From positions 1-26,495 of the forward strand of contig CAMEPN010000002.1 of the NCBI GenBank assembly GCA_945931735.1: a DNA stretch of 26,495 bases, read 5' to 3'. The position numbers were made by a program, and so were the translations under genes. The notes beneath the pieces were generated by a model that was not told the DNA's origin, did no database searches, and saw nothing but the letters and a program-made list of their open reading frames with translations. Below are positions 7,387-14,940 of the stretch, piece by piece. Each line of letters begins with the position of its first letter. The first letter of the stretch is position 1. This DNA comes from an uncultured Clostridia bacterium. Lineage in GTDB: Bacteria > Bacillota > Clostridia > Oscillospirales > Ruminococcaceae.

Positions 7387-9780
7387 ATGTCATCAGATTT
7401 AATGCGTTTAGCCGGCATCAACTCGGGCTATGATACCGAGGCGATGATCGAGCAGATGATGTCGAGCTATCAGACGAAGATCGACACCCAGCAGAAAAAG
7501 CTCACCAAGCTTTCATGGCAGCAGGAGGCTTACCGCGACATCACGACAAAGCTGACTGATTTCAAGAACAAGTATTTCGATATACTCAACAAGAAAACCT
7601 ACCTGATGAGCCCGACTTCGTTCTCGAAGTTCGACACAAAGATATCGAACACGAGCGCGGGCGACAAGGCGGCGGGTCTTTCCGTGACCACAACGTCTAC
7701 CTCGCTCGAGGGAAGCTATAAGGTCAAGGTAAACAAGCTCGCGACCGCTTCCACGGTAAAGGGCGCAACCATGTCCCCCGAGGGCTTCTCGCTCGACCTC
7801 GACAAGGCGGCGGAGGCTTCCGCATACACGACGGAAACGGCGGAGGACGGCTCTGTTACAAGGAATTACAACTTCAAGCTTGATGTTCAGGTCGGCGGTG
7901 TTACCAAGACCGTCGAATTTGATGTTTCCGCCGCGGAAACGGACGGCGCCATTGATATGGACGCGTTCAGAACAGATGCTCTGTCCGCGCTGAACACCGA
8001 ACTCCGGGATGCCTTTGGCTACTCCGGAAGAACAGGCTCAGCGGCGGCAGGCGCGGTGGACGACGCAGGCAACGAGTGGTTCATACAGGCAAAGGCGGAC
8101 GGCGGGAAGCTGACGTTCGACGTCGGCGGAAACGCGACTGCGTCCATTACCGAAAAGGAGGGCGTTTTCGGCCTGTCCGCAAAGAGCACAAAGCTCGCGA
8201 TATCCACTCAGAGCGCGGTCACGGGGACTAACTCCGTCGCGGTTGAGGTCGGCGGGACGATAAAGAACGTTTCCTTTGAGGGCGTTTCCTCTACCTACTA
8301 CGACAGCAGGAACGAGAGCGGCAACGAGGCTATCCTCAAGGAATACAACGAGCTTAAGCTCGCGGCATACAAAAAGGATAACAAGCTTTCCGACAGCGCG
8401 ACTGTAACGCAGGAGCAGCTCGACAGCTACACCTACACCGCTACGCAGGCGGCAAAGGACAAGAACGCCGCTGCGCTCACCTCCGCGCTCAACACTGCGT
8501 TCGGCAGCGAGGGCGTTACCTTTAAGGTAGACGGTTCGTACATCACCGCAAGCAAGGGCGGCGAGGAGCAGGAGTTCTCTATGACGGCGGCTTCGGGCGG
8601 AACGCTCGGCCTTACAAAGGGCACTTCTTCCAATAAATACAACGCAAAGACAACGCTCAAGGATATGGGCATAGAGGCGGACGCCGACGGGAAATATACC
8701 TTCAAGATAAACGACAAGGAAATATCCCTCGACAAGGACGCGACTATATCCTCCCTTATCTCTGCGGTCAACAAGAGCGGCGCGGGCGTGACGATGACCT
8801 ATTCCAATCTCACGAACAGCTTTGAGCTTACCGCGAGCGATATGGGCAGCGGCGGAAAGATATCCATTGAGGGCAACGACATCACGAAGGCTCTCGGGCT
8901 GACCGGCGAGGACGGAAGCGCTGTTAATTATACGCAGGGCGAGAATGCGGTGTTCGAGCTTAACGGCGTCGAGATATACCACAACTCCAACACCTACACC
9001 ACCGACGGCACGACCTTTACTTTCGGCGACGACATGACGCTCGGGGAAACCTATAACGTAGGCGTTACAAAGAGCTACGACGATGTAAAGCAGACAATAA
9101 AGGATTTCGTTTCCGACTACAACCAGCTCATCAGCGACATCTACGACCAGATAGGAACATCGCCCAAGCGCGACGATGACAACAATACATACGAGCCGCT
9201 CACCGACGCCGAAAAGGAGGAAATGAGCGACGACGAGATCGAAAAGTGGGAGAAGTTCGCGAAGCAGGGCATACTGTACAACGACTCCACTGTTTCGGGC
9301 ATAATGTCCCAGATGAGGACGGTGCTTTACAACAGCGTAACGCTCGATGACGGAAGCAGGTTCGGGCTGTACAGCATGGGCATAAAGACCTCGTCCGACT
9401 TCACAGAGCACGGAAAGCTCGAGATAGACGAGGACGCGTTCGACAAGGCGTTCGACGAGAACCCCGATGCGGTCATGAAGCTGTTCACCGACAGCGACGG
9501 CATAATGCAGCAGGTAAACAAGGTGCTCGACAATGCCGTAAGAACAAGCTCGACCAACAGAGGCTCGCTCGTCAAGAAAGCGGGCGTTGAGTCCGGCTCC
9601 AGCGCGACCGACAACGAGATCTACAAGCAGATGAAGAACGTTCAGGAGCGCATTTCCTCGCTTCAGGACAAATATGACAGCAAGGAAGAGTATTGGTGGA
9701 AGGTATTCACCAACCTCGAATCCATGATGTCTGATCTCAACAGCCAGTCTAGCTACCTCAGCTCTTACCTCGGCTATTGA
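7387..9780 (+). CDS. fliD: Flagellar filament cap protein, large
   Basis: FliD caps the growing filament and folds arriving flagellin subunits. The N-terminus has MRLAGINSGYDTEAMIEQMM and a long helix; the C-terminus has GSLVKKAGVESG, a DKYDSKEEYWWKVFTNLESMM helix and a final Ser/Tyr-rich stretch, all typical. At 797 residues it is longer than most FliD proteins (about 450-600). The middle holds modules like those in FlgL: a VGGVTKTVEF strand near residue 170 with a following ALSALNTELRDAF helix, and VGGTIKNVSF near 286 with ALTSALNTAFG, interrupted by about 55 Lys/Tyr-rich residues. A standard hook-IN-type module follows near 420-490. The ATG at 7387 fits GGAGGT at 7375. Confidence 0.95.
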   Translation: MSSDLMRLAGINSGYDTEAMIEQMMSSYQTKIDTQQKKLTKLSWQQEAYRDITTKLTDFKNKYFDILNKKTYLMSPTSFSKFDTKISNTSAGDKAAGLSVTTTSTSLEGSYKVKVNKLATASTVKGATMSPEGFSLDLDKAAEASAYTTETAEDGSVTRNYNFKLDVQVGGVTKTVEFDVSAAETDGAIDMDAFRTDALSALNTELRDAFGYSGRTGSAAAGAVDDAGNEWFIQAKADGGKLTFDVGGNATASITEKEGVFGLSAKSTKLAISTQSAVTGTNSVAVEVGGTIKNVSFEGVSSTYYDSRNESGNEAILKEYNELKLAAYKKDNKLSDSATVTQEQLDSYTYTATQAAKDKNAAALTSALNTAFGSEGVTFKVDGSYITASKGGEEQEFSMTAASGGTLGLTKGTSSNKYNAKTTLKDMGIEADADGKYTFKINDKEISLDKDATISSLISAVNKSGAGVTMTYSNLTNSFELTASDMGSGGKISIEGNDITKALGLTGEDGSAVNYTQGENAVFELNGVEIYHNSNTYTTDGTTFTFGDDMTLGETYNVGVTKSYDDVKQTIKDFVSDYNQLISDIYDQIGTSPKRDDDNNTYEPLTDAEKEEMSDDEIEKWEKFAKQGILYNDSTVSGIMSQMRTVLYNSVTLDDGSRFGLYSMGIKTSSDFTEHGKLEIDEDAFDKAFDENPDAVMKLFTDSDGIMQQVNKVLDNAVRTSSTNRGSLVKKAGVESGSSATDNEIYKQMKNVQERISSLQDKYDSKEEYWWKVFTNLESMMSDLNSQSSYLSSYLGY

Positions 9781-9815
9781 TATACATTTAATCTGAAAGA
9801 AAAGGACATTAGAAT

Positions 9816-10223
9816 ATGGTAAATCCTTATTCGGCATACAAAAAGCAGTCTGTACAGACAATGACGCCTGTTGAGGTCGTTATAAAGCTGTACAGCGAGA
9901 TAGAGCGCCAGCTCGCTATCGGCGTGAGCGCCGTCGAGGATACAAAGGACTACGCCAAGGCAAACGCGGCGTTCCAGAAAGCGCAGGAGTGCATCGACGC
10001 GCTCCGCGAGGGGCTTGATATGTCCGTTCCGATAGCGAAGAACCTTGAGTCGCTTTACATCTTCTTCTACAAGGAGATAATCAAGGCGAACATTCACAAG
10101 GACTGCACCGAGGTCAAGAAGATAATCCCGATGTTCGGGGAGCTTCGCGACGCGTTCACGCAGATAAGCCAGATGACCAAGGAAGAAATCGAGGCGCAGG
10201 AAAAGGCAAACAATAAAAAATGA
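9816..10223 (+). CDS. fliS: Flagellar export chaperone FliS
   Basis: FliS binds flagellin in the cytosol, preventing early polymerisation, and guides it to export. The 135-residue protein has the standard opening NPYSAYKKQSVQTMTPVEVV followed by IKLYSEIERQL, then four helices. A LYIFFYKEIIKANI helix is in the expected place. It lies 35 bp after fliD with AAAGGA upstream, and is followed by a FliT-like gene, the usual fliD-fliS-fliT order. Confidence 0.95.
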   Translation: MVNPYSAYKKQSVQTMTPVEVVIKLYSEIERQLAIGVSAVEDTKDYAKANAAFQKAQECIDALREGLDMSVPIAKNLESLYIFFYKEIIKANIHKDCTEVKKIIPMFGELRDAFTQISQMTKEEIEAQEKANNKK

Positions 10224-10242
10224 TCCTTAAGGGGGGAGCTGT

Positions 10243-10728
10243 ATGGCGGAGTTGTTCGGCTGTGAAAAGGTAACGGAGCTGATGGAGCAGATACTCGAAA
10301 CACTTCAGGAATATGAACGGCAGACTGACTCGATGATAAACGCCGATCTGGAAACGATACAGAAAGGGCTTATCGCCAGAAACGAGCTTATCGACGATCT
10401 TGAGGATCTCAAGCTTTCTCTCGAGAGCGCTATCGACTGCGAGGAAGAGCCGGAGCGTCAGCTTCTGAGAGCGCTTACCCGCGGCAGCTATGTAAGCGTT
10501 CCGCTCGACGAGGCGCACAAAAATCTTCAGCTTATTCAGCGCAACGTGACCGTTGCCAAGCAGAGAATACTCGACAAGGATAAGGTCATCTCGGGGCAGT
10601 TCAGAAATCAGCACATGGACTCCCGCCGCGAGCTTGAGCAGCTTAAGCAGACCAAGCAGAAGATCGGCTACTACAACAGCGCGGTCGTCGGCAGGGCGAC
10701 GGGGCAGTCGTTAAACAAGAACCTTTGA
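10243..10728 (+). CDS. Small helical flagellar protein, FliT- or FlgN-like
   Basis: This 161-residue protein is polar and all-helical (VTELMEQILETLQEYERQTD, IARNELIDDLEDLKLSLES, then a coiled-coil AHKNLQLIQRNVTVAKQRIL). It has no signal peptide or membrane segment. The C-terminal part includes a conserved-looking YYNSAVVGRATGQSLNKNL. Its place directly after fliS argues for FliT, the FliD chaperone, although the tail also resembles FlgN-family C-termini. I cannot choose between them from sequence. It is the last gene of the flagellar operon, since a terminator hairpin follows 19 bp later. Confidence 0.7.
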   Translation: MAELFGCEKVTELMEQILETLQEYERQTDSMINADLETIQKGLIARNELIDDLEDLKLSLESAIDCEEEPERQLLRALTRGSYVSVPLDEAHKNLQLIQRNVTVAKQRILDKDKVISGQFRNQHMDSRRELEQLKQTKQKIGYYNSAVVGRATGQSLNKNL

Positions 10729-10747
10729 TCGGGAAATAAATCAACGT

Positions 10748-10780
10748 GGGGGAAAGCGCTCGTTTTCCCCCTTATTCGTT
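10748..10780 (+). terminator. Terminator of the flagellar operon
   Basis: An 8-bp stem GGGGGAAA/TTTCCCCC (10748-10755 with 10764-10771) is followed by TTATTCGTT. The stem overlaps the upstream in-frame GTG of the next gene, which is one reason to reject that start. Confidence 0.75.
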
Positions 10781-10805
10781 GGCAGTAAAAATGAGGGGTG
10801 ATCCG

Positions 10806-11699
10806 ATGGGCTGTACGCTTTGTCCGAGAATGTGCGGCGCGGACAGGGACGATAAAACAGGCTTCTGCGGCATGGGGAACACGCTGAGGGCGGCGCGTGC
10901 TTCGCTGCATTATTGGGAGGAGCCTTGCATTTCCGGCACGAACGGGAGCGGCGCGGTGTTTTTTTCGGGCTGCGTGATGAGGTGCGTTTTCTGTCAGAAC
11001 TACGATATAAGCGCGCTGCGCGGCGGCGCGGATATTACCGAGCGGCGGCTCGCGGAGATATTTCTTGAGCTTCAGGACAAGGGCGCGCATAATATCAACC
11101 TGGTGAACCCGACGCATTTTGTCCCGCAGATAATCCGCTCGATTGAGCAAGCTCGGGCGGCGGGGCTGAATATCCCGATAGTATACAACAGCGGCGGTTA
11201 CGAGCGGGTCGAAACGCTGAAAATGCTCGAGGGATATATAGACATATATCTCCCCGATATAAAATATTTCGACGACGGCGCGGCGGTGAGGCTGTCGGCG
11301 GCGCCGCATTATTTCGACACGGCAATGGCGGCGGTCGGTGAGATGGTGCGGCAGACGGGCGCGCCGCAGCTTGACGAGAACGGGATAATGCGCCGCGGGA
11401 CTGTCGTGCGGCACCTTGTCCTGCCGAATATGTACAGGGACTCCGTTGAGATAATACGCCGCGTCGGAGAGCGGTTCGGCGGGAGGATATTGTTCAGCCT
11501 AATGAGCCAGTACACCCCGTTCGGGCGGGTAAAGACCGACCCCGAATTTGAGAAAATGCGCCGCCGCATAACCACGTTCGAGTATCGGAAAGCGCTCGAC
11601 GCGGTGGTTGACGCGGGGCTTGAGGGGTATATGCAGGAGAAAAGCTCCGCCCGAGAGGAATACACGCCCGAATTTGACCTTACGGGAATAAAGGGTTGA
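10806..11699 (+). CDS. PflX-like radical SAM protein
   Basis: This is a 297-residue radical S-adenosylmethionine enzyme resembling pyruvate formate-lyase activases (COG1313, PflX). A CxxxCxxC cluster motif lies at C56, C60 and C63 (SGCVMRCVFCQN). An N-terminal Cys set at C3, C6, C10 and C21 (CTLCPRMCG...GFCG) probably holds an extra cluster or metal. NLVNPTHFVPQI and YNSGGYERVETL follow as in the family; the substrate is unknown. I start at the ATG at 10806, behind AGGGGTG, because homologues begin at the CxLCPRxC motif. Alternatives are the ATG at 10791 and the GTG at 10746, the latter inside a terminator stem. No separate promoter is obvious. Its stop codon overlaps the next promoter. Confidence 0.85.
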   Translation: MGCTLCPRMCGADRDDKTGFCGMGNTLRAARASLHYWEEPCISGTNGSGAVFFSGCVMRCVFCQNYDISALRGGADITERRLAEIFLELQDKGAHNINLVNPTHFVPQIIRSIEQARAAGLNIPIVYNSGGYERVETLKMLEGYIDIYLPDIKYFDDGAAVRLSAAPHYFDTAMAAVGEMVRQTGAPQLDENGIMRRGTVVRHLVLPNMYRDSVEIIRRVGERFGGRILFSLMSQYTPFGRVKTDPEFEKMRRRITTFEYRKALDAVVDAGLEGYMQEKSSAREEYTPEFDLTGIKG

Positions 11700-11724
11700 C
11701 AAGGCAGGGATTTTGCAGTATAAT
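11696..11724 (+). promoter_or_regulatory. Consensus sigma-A promoter of the B12 operon
   Basis: TTGACA (11696-11701), a 17-base spacer and TATAAT (11719-11724) form a perfect consensus. The -35 box contains the stop codon of the preceding gene. Transcription would begin near 11731, just before the cobalamin aptamer. Confidence 0.93.
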
Positions 11725-11737
11725 ATATTTTGTGAAA

Positions 11738-11893
11738 AAACGGGCGGCATAACGGAATGCGGTGAATAATCCGCAGCAGTCCCCGCTGCCGTGAGGAAGT
11801 TGCGTTGGCGTCGATATTGTCACTGGGGGCATTTCGCCCATGGGAAGGCAGGCGCTGCGTGTGATATTCCGAGCCGGAAGACCTGCCACCGTT
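11738..11893 (+). ncRNA. Cobalamin riboswitch aptamer
   Basis: The leader carries the ordered conserved blocks of cobalamin riboswitches. These are GCGGTGAATAATCCGC, then CAGTCCCCGCTGCCGTGAGG (near 11778-11797), TCACTGGGGG (the PCCACTG block, near 11819), GGGAAGGCAG (near 11842), and the B12 box AGCCGGAAGACCTGCC at 11872-11887. The aptamer begins about 10 bases after the predicted transcription start. The class is clear; which corrinoid form is preferred is not readable by eye. Together with the downstream terminator it should lower expression of the two DUF4430 genes when cobalamin is plentiful. Confidence 0.95.
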
Positions 11894-11918
11894 ATTTTCC
11901 GACCGGCATTTGCTGCGT

Positions 11919-11948
11919 AAAGCCGAGCGGCGGCTTTTGTTCGCTTTT
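11919..11948 (+). terminator. Riboswitch expression-platform terminator
   Basis: The stem AAAGCCG/CGGCTTT (11919-11925 with 11931-11937) is followed by TTTGTTCGCTTTT. It lies 30 bases past the B12 box and 30 bases before the ribosome site GGAGG at 11967, the place of a transcription-attenuation platform. I did not identify the antiterminator partner. Confidence 0.75.
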
Positions 11949-11979
11949 GCCGAGAATAATTTTATCGGAGGAATAAAAG

Positions 11980-12861
11980 ATGAAGTTCACAAAGTTTGCG
12001 GCAGGCATTGCCGCGGCGGCGCTCCTTGCTTTAACGGCGGTATCTGCGGGCGCGGAAACAACAGAGGCGGAGCCTGCGGGCTATGTTGCCTTTACGGCTG
12101 TCAAGAGCACTATCGGTCAGGGCTTTACTGTCGAGCCGGTCAGCGTTCCTTTCTATGAGGGCGAAAAGGGTATCGACGTGGTAAAGCGTGCTGCCGAGAT
12201 ACAGTATTCCGAGAGCGACTACGGCCCCTATATCACGGGCTTCGCGGACAACGGCGACGAGGAGATAATTCTTCCCGACGAGATAGCGGCTGTTGTTTCC
12301 GAAACAACGGGCAGAACTGCCGAGGGATACCTTTCTTCCATGGACTACACTGCGGAGAGCGGCTGGAGCTACTTTGTAAACGGCGAGTATGCTATGGTAG
12401 GAATAGGCGACTATGAGCCTGCCGACGGCGACGTTCTCGAGTTCAGATTTTCCGTTTACGGCTACGGCGCGGACCTCGGCGTTGACAACAGCAGCTGGGG
12501 CGGCGCGGCGGCGCTGAATACACAGCCCGATTTTTCCAAGCTCATAAAGCTCTGCGCGGCTGAGCCGGAGAGCACAAGAGAAAGCGTTGAATTTACTTCC
12601 GCTATGGAAGTTCTTGCAGAATGGGGCGCAACGCAGGAAGATGTTGACGCTGCGGTTCAGCTCCTTTCCGACGAAGCGCGCACTGTTGTCGATTATGACG
12701 AAACCGTAGTTGAAAGCGACGACGATCCCGTTTCCGACGCAGCCTCCGAAGAAGCTTCCGAGGACAAGGCAAGCCCCGAAACAGGCGTTGAGGGCATGGC
12801 GGTAATTCTCGGCGCGGCTGTTCTCGCCTGCGGCGCACTTGCTCTCTCTAAGAGAAAGTAA
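11980..12861 (+). CDS. Sortase-type surface protein with DUF4430 (transcobalamin-like) domain
   Basis: This 293-residue secreted protein sits directly under the cobalamin riboswitch. Residues 1-25 are a signal peptide, ending near AGA. Residues about 50-163 form a DUF4430-like domain, with FYEGEKGIDVVKRAA, SGWSYFVNGEYA and EPADGDVLEFRFS; this family corresponds to the C-terminal beta domain of vertebrate transcobalamin and intrinsic factor. A variable stretch and an acidic Ser/Glu linker follow. The end has SPETG (265-269), a hydrophobic segment and KRK, a sortase sorting signal of the (S/N)PxTG type known in some Clostridia. From riboswitch and fold I infer wall-anchored cobalamin capture; DUF4430 also occurs in proteins not tied to B12. 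Its stop overlaps the next start by one base. Confidence 0.83.
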   Translation: MKFTKFAAGIAAAALLALTAVSAGAETTEAEPAGYVAFTAVKSTIGQGFTVEPVSVPFYEGEKGIDVVKRAAEIQYSESDYGPYITGFADNGDEEIILPDEIAAVVSETTGRTAEGYLSSMDYTAESGWSYFVNGEYAMVGIGDYEPADGDVLEFRFSVYGYGADLGVDNSSWGGAAALNTQPDFSKLIKLCAAEPESTRESVEFTSAMEVLAEWGATQEDVDAAVQLLSDEARTVVDYDETVVESDDDPVSDAASEEASEDKASPETGVEGMAVILGAAVLACGALALSKRK

Positions 12862-14663
12862 TGAGAGCTGTCGGGCTGAAAAAAGCATTATCGGCGGTCT
12901 GCATGGCATTTGTTTTTGCGGTGCAGGCCGCTTTTTGCTTTACGTCGGCGGCTACTTCCGAGGAGCGCGGGAATGCCGTTTCGGGGGTATTTGAGCTTCT
13001 TTCCGAGGGCGAGGGCGCGGACGATCTCCTCGACGGCGCAGGCAGCGGCTCGGTCTGGGCGCCGCTTTGCTATATCCGCCTTTACGGAACGGACGGCGCG
13101 GCGGACTACACGGAGAGAATGCTGTCGGCGGCGGAGGAGCTTACGCAGCGGCAGGGCTTTGTCACCCCGACCGAGCTTCAGCGCACGGCGATAGTGCTGT
13201 CCGCATTGGGGGAATGCCCGCGCGGGCTTATCGACAGGGCGTTCTTCCTTAACGAGGACTTCGACAGGCAGGGGCTTAACGCATGGATATGGGGGCTTAT
13301 CGCGGCGAACTGCTCCGGCGCGGAGCCGCCCGAAAACGCGGTGAACACCCGCGAGAGCGTCACCTCTTACATTCTCTCGAAGCAGCTTTCGGACGGAGGA
13401 TTTGCGCTGTTCGGCGACAAGGCTGACGCGGATATGACTGCGGTCGCGATATACGCGCTGGCGCCTATGAGCGGGAGCGAGGGCGTTTCGGAGGCAGTTT
13501 CGGCGGCGGTGGAGTGTCTTTCGGGGCTTCAGCTTGAGAGCGGCGGGTTCTCGTCAATGGGCATTGAGAATTGCGAGAGCTCGGCGCAGGCGGTGATCGC
13601 CTATACTGCCGCGGGGGTGAACGACGCGCGGCTTACAAGGGCTGTCGACGCGGTAATGAGCTATCGCCGCGGGGACGGCGGCTTTGCGCACACCTCCGAC
13701 GGCGAAAGCAACGGTGTTGCGACAGTGCAGGCGCTTGAAGCACTGACCGCATTGGAGCTGTCCGAGCGCGGCGAGCTGTTGTTCGGCGCTCCCCTGTCCT
13801 CCGGCGAATCGGTCGGAACTGAAAATGCCCCCGAGGAAAACGGATCGGGAGCACCCGACGAAACAAGCGCGGCGGTCGGCGCGGAAAACGGCTCGGGAGC
13901 ACCCGATGAAACAAGCGCGGCGGTCGGCGCGGGAAACAGCTCGGGAACGCCCGACGAAACGCGCGCGGCGGTCGGCGCGGAAAACGGCTCGGGAACAGCC
14001 GATGAAACAAACGCGGCTGCCGGTGCGGAAAATGACCCCGAAACGGCGGAGCGAACCTTTGGCGGGCAGGACATAAAGCTCATCATCTGCATTGCCTGCG
14101 CGGCGGGGGCGTTGACCTGCGCGGTCATTTTCGCGGTTAAAAGGCGCAAAGGGCTTCTTGCGGCGGCGATAGTTTTCGCGGCGCTCGGCGGCGGTGTGTG
14201 GCTGCTTGACATAAAAACGCCCGAGGAGTATTACGGTCAGGAGGAGCAGAGCGGGATCACCGTGACGGTTTCGGCGGACTGCTCGGCGGTGCTTTCGCGA
14301 ATGGACGACATTGACGAAGCGGTAAATCCTGTCGGGGTGATACCCTCTGACGGCGTGGTCATCGGCTCGCGCGAGGTGAGCGTTTCCGAGGGCGCAACGG
14401 CGTTCGATGCGCTGACCGCGGCGGCGCGCGCCTGCGGGGTGCGCGTGGACTACACCGGCTCGGTTTACGGCGTTTATGTGAACGGGATAGGGTATATATA
14501 CGAATTCGGCTTCGGGAGCACGAGCGGCTGGATGTACAGGGTGAACGGAGAGTTCCCCGACGTTTCGGCGGGAACGTTCGTCCTTTCCGAGGGAGATTTA
14601 GTGGAGTTTGTTTACACCTGCGACATGGGCAGCGATATTCGGAGGGAGAGTTATGGCGACTAA
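12861..14663 (+). CDS. Toroid plus DUF4430 membrane-anchored protein, intrinsic factor-like
   Basis: A 600-residue protein. Residues 1-32 are a signal peptide. About 65-300 is an alpha/alpha toroid of the squalene cyclase/intrinsic-factor type, with repeated DGGFA, SGGFSSMG and GDGGFAHTS motifs, each after a helix such as ADMTAVAIYALA. Residues 326-389 are four 16-residue ENGSGAPDETSAAVGA repeats. TM helices at about 406-426 and 432-449 are joined by KRRKG, so the toroid and the C-terminal domain both face outside. Residues about 466-587 form a DUF4430 domain (STSGWMYRVNGEFP, LSEGDLVEFVYT). Vertebrate intrinsic factor and transcobalamin pair these same two folds around B12. With the riboswitch this suggests a cobalamin-binding surface receptor; binding is inferred. 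The start overlaps the previous stop (TAATG). Confidence 0.82.
   Translation: MRAVGLKKALSAVCMAFVFAVQAAFCFTSAATSEERGNAVSGVFELLSEGEGADDLLDGAGSGSVWAPLCYIRLYGTDGAADYTERMLSAAEELTQRQGFVTPTELQRTAIVLSALGECPRGLIDRAFFLNEDFDRQGLNAWIWGLIAANCSGAEPPENAVNTRESVTSYILSKQLSDGGFALFGDKADADMTAVAIYALAPMSGSEGVSEAVSAAVECLSGLQLESGGFSSMGIENCESSAQAVIAYTAAGVNDARLTRAVDAVMSYRRGDGGFAHTSDGESNGVATVQALEALTALELSERGELLFGAPLSSGESVGTENAPEENGSGAPDETSAAVGAENGSGAPDETSAAVGAGNSSGTPDETRAAVGAENGSGTADETNAAAGAENDPETAERTFGGQDIKLIICIACAAGALTCAVIFAVKRRKGLLAAAIVFAALGGGVWLLDIKTPEEYYGQEEQSGITVTVSADCSAVLSRMDDIDEAVNPVGVIPSDGVVIGSREVSVSEGATAFDALTAAARACGVRVDYTGSVYGVYVNGIGYIYEFGFGSTSGWMYRVNGEFPDVSAGTFVLSEGDLVEFVYTCDMGSDIRRESYGD
13836..14027 (+). repeat. 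48-bp tandem repeat, four copies
   Basis: Four in-frame 48-bp units encode 16-residue repeats that vary slightly around ENGSGAPDETSAAVGA. They lie between the toroid and the membrane hairpin of the B12-operon protein. Such in-frame minisatellites can change copy number between strains and here would change linker length. Confidence 0.9.
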
Positions 14664-14826
14664 CTGCGACGAGTGTGTTAATTATGTTTACGACGAGGAA
14701 TGCGGGTACTACACCTGCCTTGTAAACCTTGACGAGGACGAGATGTACAGATTTTTGCAGGGGAGCAATTTCGACTGCCCCTATTTCGACCCCGACGACG
14801 AGTATGCTATCGCGAGGAAGCAGTGA
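14653..14826 (+). CDS. Small DUF6472 cysteine-rich protein
   Basis: This 57-residue acidic protein has five cysteines (C5, C8, C17, C22, C42) in the pattern CDEC...C...TCLVNLDEDEM...DCPYF. The TNCDxCxxYxYDEE opening and the DCPYF...DEY ending match DUF6472, a small family common in Clostridia with no known function. The cysteines could bind zinc or an iron-sulphur cluster. The ATG at 14653 follows GGAGGGAG and overlaps the previous gene by 11 bp, so it is translated from the B12-operon transcript. A TTG 45 bp upstream gives a longer frame, but it lacks a ribosome site and I rejected it. The link to B12 may only be positional. Confidence 0.82.
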   Translation: MATNCDECVNYVYDEECGYYTCLVNLDEDEMYRFLQGSNFDCPYFDPDDEYAIARKQ

Positions 14827-14859
14827 CCGCAGCGTTATACCGTTTTTGGGAGGATAATG

Positions 14860-14888
14860 TTGACAAAAGGCAGAAAAAGTATTATAAT
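14860..14888 (+). promoter_or_regulatory. Consensus sigma-A promoter of the TIR gene
   Basis: TTGACA (14860-14865), a 17-base spacer and TATAAT (14883-14888) are a perfect consensus. Transcription should begin near 14895, which leaves about 100 bases of leader before the TIR-methyltransferase ATG. Confidence 0.92.
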
Positions 14889-14903
14889 CAAAGATAAGGC
14901 AGC

Positions 14904-14940
14904 CCCGTGCAAAGACCTCTTTTTGCGCGGGTTTGTTTTA
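14904..14940 (+). terminator. Terminator hairpin in the TIR gene leader
   Basis: A 10-bp stem CCCGTGCAAA/TTTGCGCGGG with one G-T pair (14904-14913 with 14922-14931) is followed by TTTGTTTT. It begins only about ten bases after the predicted start site, so most transcripts might end as a roughly 45-base RNA. It could also serve as the terminator of the B12 operon. Confidence 0.8.

Noticed and set aside
8038..9861. Minus-strand 607-codon frame opposite fliD
   Set aside because: It is a codon-bias shadow of fliD; the composition is atypical and no ribosome site or family motif is present.
10746..10805. Longer radical SAM protein from the GTG at 10746
   Set aside because: The extra 20 codons overlap the flagellar-operon terminator and have no ribosome site; family proteins begin at the CxLCPRxC motif.
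13661..14212. Minus-strand frame with Ala/Pro/Ser repeats
   Set aside because: The repeats simply mirror the 48-bp minisatellite in the toroid/DUF4430 gene on the plus strand.
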